NCBI GenBank assembly: GCA_005191425.1
Contig: SUPR01000015.1
Span: 1 to 47,287, forward strand
Direction of reading: 5' to 3'
DNA from: Candidatus Helarchaeota ASGARD archaeon Hel_GB_B
GTDB taxonomy: Archaea > Asgardarchaeota > Lokiarchaeia > Helarchaeales > HEL-GB-B
DNA length: 47,287 nucleotides
The notes beneath the pieces are model-generated. The model was not told the DNA's origin, did no database searches, and saw nothing but the letters and a program-made list of their open reading frames with translations. Every line of letters begins with the position of its first letter. The first letter of the stretch is position 1. The position numbers and the translations under genes were made by a program. Positions 42,909-47,287 of the stretch are shown piece by piece.

Positions 42909-45470
42909 TCACCTCGTAAATAATATAGTGGCTTCTACAACGCCAGTTTGTGATTTGAAATATATATTATGATATTGATAATTCAACCACAATTGTAATA
43001 AGTCGTCATAATGTTTAGAAACGGGATTACTATTCTGTCCCCCCGGATAAACACCAATTGATGTAAGTTGAGTTGTTAGATTTCCTAAATCTATGATCAT
43101 TCTCCAACTAGGGCCTAATTGGGCAATATATGCTTTTTCATCTGAATCCCATTGACAATAAGCATTGTTAGGTGTCCAACTACTACCATCATGCGAGTAT
43201 GGCCCTCTGTTTAATGTTTTTAGACCAGTTAAGTGCTCAAAATATATTTTATGTACATTTCCCCATGTCCATTTATTTATATTAGAACCGATATTAGATT
43301 TTAACCAATCAACAGTTTCATTTAATGTTTTTAACATAGTATAATTCCTGTCTTGAGTGCCATGTATTGAAGTATCATTAAACCAGACCGAATTAGGGTC
43401 GTTCTTGGTAATGTTTTCTAATATAGAAATTGCAGGGAATTTTAGTCCAACAGCGCCCCAATTTGTGAATTCATCACTCCAAGTATTTTGTTGATATAAT
43501 TCTATCCATTTCCAGTAGATTGTGGGTGCAATTAAATACCTGTCCATGATAAACCTATTATCGGATTTATTCCATTGATAGATCTTACTCATTGCGACTT
43601 GAATATCTGCAGAATATGTGTCTCCTTTTGAAATAGAATAGTTCCATACTTTTATTAATATAGGGACAAACTGGCTTGCTGAATAATCATAATTGTCTGA
43701 TTGTAATTTCTTAAAGTCGTCCATAGTAAAATCATTTTTGCTTCGTAAGACTCTATTGATTTCTCTAGCCCTATATCCCGGATCCCATGAATTAGTCCCT
43801 AAATAATATTGATAACTTTCGTTTATTGACCTTTGGTTTGCTGATACCAAATAACACTGTTTTGGATTGAAGGATTGGGGTATTTTACCATATGGTATAA
43901 AACCTGCCCATTCTTCGCCAGTTCCATTGCCTGGCTGGACGAATCTACCCGTTAATGTCCCATTTGGTGTTCCTAAAACACCTTGCTTTCTGATGGGATG
44001 TGCACCTGCCACAGTCATAGCGATATTACCTTGGTCATCGGCATATACAAAATTTTGAGGTGGTGAATCCCAGTATTTTAGACTTTCATTAAATTCAGTC
44101 CAATTTTTTGCTTTATTTATACCATAAATTGCTTTTATTATATTATAAGTCCCATCTAAAGGTGTATGTGTCCCAGACCACTTCATTGTAAGGCATACTC
44201 CCGGATTTTCATTGATATACTTGTGAGATATAAGGTCAGTCATTACAGGCCCGTGCACAGTCTCTCTTACAGTGAATGAAATAGGACTACCGCTTTTGAC
44301 ATTTATTATTTCATGATATTCACTAAATTTTTGCCATTTACCATTATAATAATAATGAGTCCCATTTGAAGTCTCATTATACCAATCTACAGCGCTATCA
44401 CCACCGACATTTGTAAGTGACCAGGCGATATGGTCATTGTGGCCAATTATAATATATGGTATCCCGGGAAATGTAACTCCAGTAGTATTATACCCTTCAC
44501 CACTAATTAAATGGACTTCATACCAAACAGACGGTATTTGATGCCCAAGGTGGGGGTCTCCAGCAAGTAGAGGATTACCTGTTGAAGTTTTAGAGCCGTT
44601 AACAGCCCAATTATTACTACCAATACCATTTTCCCCTAAACTTTTGAATATTGGAGGAATCGCTTCCATATAGTCCAAAAGATTTAATATCGCTTGAGTA
44701 AATATGGTATTATGGTTTTCTATAAATCCTTTACTACCATCAGGAATAATTGGTTCCTCAAATGGTAGCCCGGTCGTCCAATTTGGGTATAACTCATTGA
44801 ACACCGATTTTGGTAGCTTTTCATGTAATAATGTAAAATCCAAATCATACCTCGTGGCAGTAAGCCCCCATGCTTGTAGATATTTTGCAAGGACTACATC
44901 AATTGGTCTCCAAGGTTGAGGAGCTGCAGAAATTAAATAATATTCTAGAGGTAAATTTGTTGGGCTATTTTGGGATATATATAAATTAATTCCATTGCAA
45001 TAACTTTGAATTAAGTTATAGTAATATGTTTCATTGATTTTTAAATAATTTAACTCTTTTTGTGCCCTCCTATTAAACCCAATTGTCAACATATATTTAT
45101 CAACATTAATATAGTCCGAACCCAAAAGTTCTGATAATTTACCACCTGCATACCTCCTAAACATGTCCATTTCAAACAAACGGTTCCTGGCATGAAGATA
45201 TCCTAGTGCAAATAACAAATCTTTATCAGTCTGAGCATAAATATGGGGAATACCATATTTATCTATATTTACATGAACCATACCAGTTAACCTCGAATCA
45301 CGAATTACCATTGATGTAGGATATTCAGCGTTTGAAGGGACAGTCCACACTCCAAAGGGGTTTAAGAAATTTCCCAAGGCTGGAATTATACCAAATGACA
45401 TTACTAATAAAATAATAAACCCAATCAATCCCAAAAGCGCGAAAATTTCTTTTATGATAACTGTTTTCAT
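42909..45470 (-). CDS. Penicillin-acylase-family Ntn hydrolase, membrane-anchored
   Basis: The 853-residue protein has an N-terminal membrane anchor or signal (about 8-32). The family then shows the alpha-part residues GIPHIYAQT and GYLHARNRLFEMD, and the autocatalytic cleavage point before S285 in GSNNWAV, which becomes the nucleophile of the mature beta chain. Further family markers are GDPHLG, WSLTNVGGDSAVDWY, and the N-containing stretch KCYLVSANQR. Substrates in archaea are not known; acylated homoserine lactones, peptides or amino-acid amides are cleaved by relatives. The small membrane protein downstream is translationally coupled. Confidence 0.9.
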   Translation of the reverse strand: MKTVIIKEIFALLGLIGFIILLVMSFGIIPALGNFLNPFGVWTVPSNAEYPTSMVIRDSRLTGMVHVNIDKYGIPHIYAQTDKDLLFALGYLHARNRLFEMDMFRRYAGGKLSELLGSDYINVDKYMLTIGFNRRAQKELNYLKINETYYYNLIQSYCNGINLYISQNSPTNLPLEYYLISAAPQPWRPIDVVLAKYLQAWGLTATRYDLDFTLLHEKLPKSVFNELYPNWTTGLPFEEPIIPDGSKGFIENHNTIFTQAILNLLDYMEAIPPIFKSLGENGIGSNNWAVNGSKTSTGNPLLAGDPHLGHQIPSVWYEVHLISGEGYNTTGVTFPGIPYIIIGHNDHIAWSLTNVGGDSAVDWYNETSNGTHYYYNGKWQKFSEYHEIINVKSGSPISFTVRETVHGPVMTDLISHKYINENPGVCLTMKWSGTHTPLDGTYNIIKAIYGINKAKNWTEFNESLKYWDSPPQNFVYADDQGNIAMTVAGAHPIRKQGVLGTPNGTLTGRFVQPGNGTGEEWAGFIPYGKIPQSFNPKQCYLVSANQRSINESYQYYLGTNSWDPGYRAREINRVLRSKNDFTMDDFKKLQSDNYDYSASQFVPILIKVWNYSISKGDTYSADIQVAMSKIYQWNKSDNRFIMDRYLIAPTIYWKWIELYQQNTWSDEFTNWGAVGLKFPAISILENITKNDPNSVWFNDTSIHGTQDRNYTMLKTLNETVDWLKSNIGSNINKWTWGNVHKIYFEHLTGLKTLNRGPYSHDGSSWTPNNAYCQWDSDEKAYIAQLGPSWRMIIDLGNLTTQLTSIGVYPGGQNSNPVSKHYDDLLQLWLNYQYHNIYFKSQTGVVEATILFTR

Positions 45471-45875
45471 ATAATTTCCTTCCTATTTGTTTAATATAAA
45501 TATCAAAAATTAATACCTATTTTATTATTTAACCGGTCTATTTAATAAAGTTATTTTAATAATTATAAGAATAATCTACCGTGAATATTTAATAATAAAA
45601 GAAAATATGGACAAGTACATGATGTACAAATAAAATTTTGAAATAATTTAATAGGATATTATTCAATTAAAAGTCCTAAACATGTATAAATATGGGAGAA
45701 TTGAATGAAATTAAAAAAAAATGATTAATTCTAAATATTTTCTTGATATACTAAATCCCTAATTTTTTTAGTAAATAAATATTAAAAATATAAAAAACAT
45801 AGTGATAATATTGGAGATCAGTATTGTATATTAAAATTAGATTAAATTTTTAATGTAAAAAAATGTGGAGAAATT
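45471..45875. other. Intergenic region, 405 bp, with a small palindrome
   Basis: The gap separates the divergent acylase and GTPase genes. GTACAT-G-ATGTAC at 45615-45627 is a 13-bp palindrome that could be an operator; no other copy was noticed. No ORF beyond eight codons near it is likely to be real. Confidence 0.4.
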
Positions 45876-46451
45876 ATGACTTCTGATGAAATCGTAAAAT
45901 ATATCTACAAAATATTACTCTTAGGAGACCCGGGAGTTGGTAAGACTAGTTTATTAATTCGATTTGTAGACAATACTTTTGACCCGCAATATAAAAGTAC
46001 AATTGGAGTAAACTTTTTGACGAAAATAGTAAAAGCCTTTGATGAAGAAGAAAAAGATGAAAAAGCAGTAAAATTAGTTATTTGGGATATCGCAGGGCAG
46101 GCGAGGGCAGCCAGTTATCGTCATTTATATTATCGTGCAGCAGAAGGTATTATCTTAGTTTTCGATGTAACTAATCCGTCGTCGTTTTATTCATTATCGC
46201 ACTGGGTATCCGATGCTTTAAGTAAAACTCAACCCGGGACTATCATTACAGTTTTGGGAAATAAAATAGATTTACCGAGAATAATTTCTAGAGATGAAGG
46301 GTATGGTTTTGCAAGACAAATTCATTCAGCAGTGTATAGTGAAACTTCAGCAAAAACTGGTAGAAATGTTGAGAAATCATTTAAAGTATTAGCAGAATTT
46401 TTACTTAAAAGGAGTAAAAAAATGGAGGGATTAAGGGAGAACCATCAATGA
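45876..46451 (+). CDS. Ras/Rab-like small GTPase
   Basis: The 191-residue protein is a Ras-superfamily GTPase: P-loop GDPGVGKT (17-24), switch I threonine T42 in YKSTIGVNF, G3 WDIAGQ (70-75), G4 GNKID (128-132) and G5 ETSAK (156-160). The pattern YKSTIGVNF and WDIAGQ resembles Rab-type GTPases. The usual E after AGQ is an alanine (AGQAR). No C-terminal cysteine is available for prenylation, so membrane attachment must come from a partner. The gene overlaps the next by 4 bp (ATGA), so translation is coupled to the longin/roadblock-like protein. Confidence 0.93.
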   Translation: MTSDEIVKYIYKILLLGDPGVGKTSLLIRFVDNTFDPQYKSTIGVNFLTKIVKAFDEEEKDEKAVKLVIWDIAGQARAASYRHLYYRAAEGIILVFDVTNPSSFYSLSHWVSDALSKTQPGTIITVLGNKIDLPRIISRDEGYGFARQIHSAVYSETSAKTGRNVEKSFKVLAEFLLKRSKKMEGLRENHQ

Positions 46452-47221
46452 CGTCTAATAATGAAGAGCTTATCAAGGGATTTTTAATTTTCGAAAAAAG
46501 AAGTGGTAGGCCATTTATACACCGAACCTATCCAGGATTTAATGCAGACCCTTTTCTTTTGATTGGGTTCTTAAATGCGATGATAAAGTTTGCACGTGAG
46601 GCTATGGTCGGGCATAGTGATATACGGATGATTGATATGCAGAACCTACGGTTCGCTTTTATGGAGTCTAAAAACATAATATTTACTGCTATAACTAGTA
46701 ATTTATGCTCTCCATTGGATTTAGAATTTAAAATTAAGACAATTGAGTCATTGTTCATGGAGAATTTTACTGAAAAAGAGTGGAATAATCCGTCTCTATC
46801 ACTCGACCATTATAAATTCTTCAATGAGATAGTCGACGAGGTCATTAAAGGAGAAGTAAAATATATTGAAAAGAAAAAGATCAAAATAATAAAAAAAGTG
46901 CTCGAGAAATTTAAAGAAGAAAAAGAAGAGATATTAGGACTCGCTATTATTTCATTTACAGGAATAATATTAGTTAACATATTAGGTAAAGAATATTATG
47001 ATATTATAGCGAGATTGATCAATAGTTTGTTTAGTTCACGGATAAGTGGGATAAGAAATTTTTTTATGAAGTTAGTGGATAAATCGATTTATATAAAACT
47101 GGTTTCAATTGATAGTTATGTGGTGTATGTTTCGAGTAAAGACAAATTGAGTGATTTAGAAACAGAAGAATATACTTCTTTTGAAAAAAAGATTTCAGAA
47201 ATTTTAGAGAAAGAAGATTAA
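46448..47221 (+). CDS. Longin/roadblock-like GTPase-partner protein
   Basis: The 257-residue protein begins with a longin-like region (GFLIFEKRSGRPFIHRTYPG, FLNAMIKFAREAM, residues ~8-60, with strands to ~90). After a charged coiled segment (~135-165) a second alpha/beta region (AIISFTGIILVNILG, IARLINSLFS, SIYIKLVSIDSYVVYVSS, residues ~165-235) resembles a roadblock/LC7 or another longin fold. Both folds bind small GTPases in eukaryotic Ragulator, TRAPP and in bacterial MglB. The ATGA overlap with the GTPase gene indicates that it is a direct partner. Asgard genomes are known to encode many such pairs; GAP or GEF activity is not shown by sequence. Confidence 0.75.
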   Translation: MTSNNEELIKGFLIFEKRSGRPFIHRTYPGFNADPFLLIGFLNAMIKFAREAMVGHSDIRMIDMQNLRFAFMESKNIIFTAITSNLCSPLDLEFKIKTIESLFMENFTEKEWNNPSLSLDHYKFFNEIVDEVIKGEVKYIEKKKIKIIKKVLEKFKEEKEEILGLAIISFTGIILVNILGKEYYDIIARLINSLFSSRISGIRNFFMKLVDKSIYIKLVSIDSYVVYVSSKDKLSDLETEEYTSFEKKISEILEKED

Positions 47222-47287
47222 GCTGATTATTTTTTGTTGAATATATATTTTTCACTATTTCAATGTTTCTAAATCTTTTTCAAATTT

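Noticed and set aside
47064..47255. 63-codon frame on the minus strand at the window end
   Set aside because: It is antisense to the longin/roadblock-like gene and has no motif of its own.
1..47287. CRISPR array or rRNA genes
   Set aside because: No regularly spaced direct repeats and no rRNA-like sequence were seen on either strand.

Overview
The window looks like a chromosomal segment from an Asgard archaeon, most like the AT-rich Lokiarchaeia. The sequence is very AT-rich. Archaeal features include a 70-residue histone, an XPD-type helicase, several heterodisulfide-reductase-like Fe-S proteins, a tRNA-Cys gene that appears to carry an intron, GTG/TTG starts and GAGGT-type ribosome binding sites. 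Eukaryote-like proteins include a Ras/Rab-like GTPase followed by a longin/roadblock-like partner, a JAMM (MPN+) protease of the Rpn11/CSN5 type with a catalytically dead MPN paralogue, a possible PCI-type winged-helix protein, a PAC4-like proteasome-assembly-chaperone candidate, and a secernin. No rRNA and no CRISPR array were seen.

Layout. 1-6.4 kb: the 3' end of anaerobic ribonucleotide reductase, a dead MPN protein, a DHDPS/NAL-family aldolase, a zinc-ribbon membrane protein, phosphoserine phosphatase, the active-type MPN+ protein, a possible PCI-like protein and the histone. 6.9-11.1 kb: a secreted M28 peptidase, a cysteine-cluster protein, a multispanning membrane protein, the PAC4-like protein, and a G+C-richer hairpin cluster overlapping a doubtful ORF. 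11.2-18.6 kb: a 936-residue primase-like/PUA/PAPS-reductase/ferredoxin fusion, an RNA m5C methyltransferase, a hypothetical protein, a gamma-glutamylcyclotransferase-like protein and a Rad3/XPD helicase. 18.6-24.8 kb: an 800-bp gap, a 7-TM protein, secernin, CysRS, an emfourin-protealysin pair and an odd tRNA-Cys. 24.9-32.6 kb: GH3 glycosidase and sulfatase, Hdr-like Fe-S proteins flanking a small MITE-like element, an FmdE-like protein, a pilin-like miniprotein and a 41-codon peptide gene. 32.8-40.4 kb: maltokinase-like protein, a TPR protein with a degenerate CHAT domain, aspartate kinase and a GH57 branching enzyme. 40.8-47.2 kb: alpha/beta hydrolase, hypothetical protein, a penicillin-acylase-family protein with a translationally coupled membrane protein, then the GTPase and its longin/roadblock partner.

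Genes that probably work together: the active/dead MPN pair, perhaps with the PCI-like protein; the protease and its inhibitor (23.1-24.5 kb); the GTPase and its ATGA-overlapping regulator; GH3 with sulfatase for sulfated glycans; GH57 with maltokinase for alpha-glucan; and HdrC-like with HdrB-like for electron transfer. The strongest candidates for something undescribed are the MPN+/MPN-/PCI-like cluster, the primase-PAPS-reductase fusion, the tRNA-Cys with a rebuilt elbow, the 283-bp inverted-repeat element, the dead-CHAT TPR protein, and the 41-residue peptide gene.
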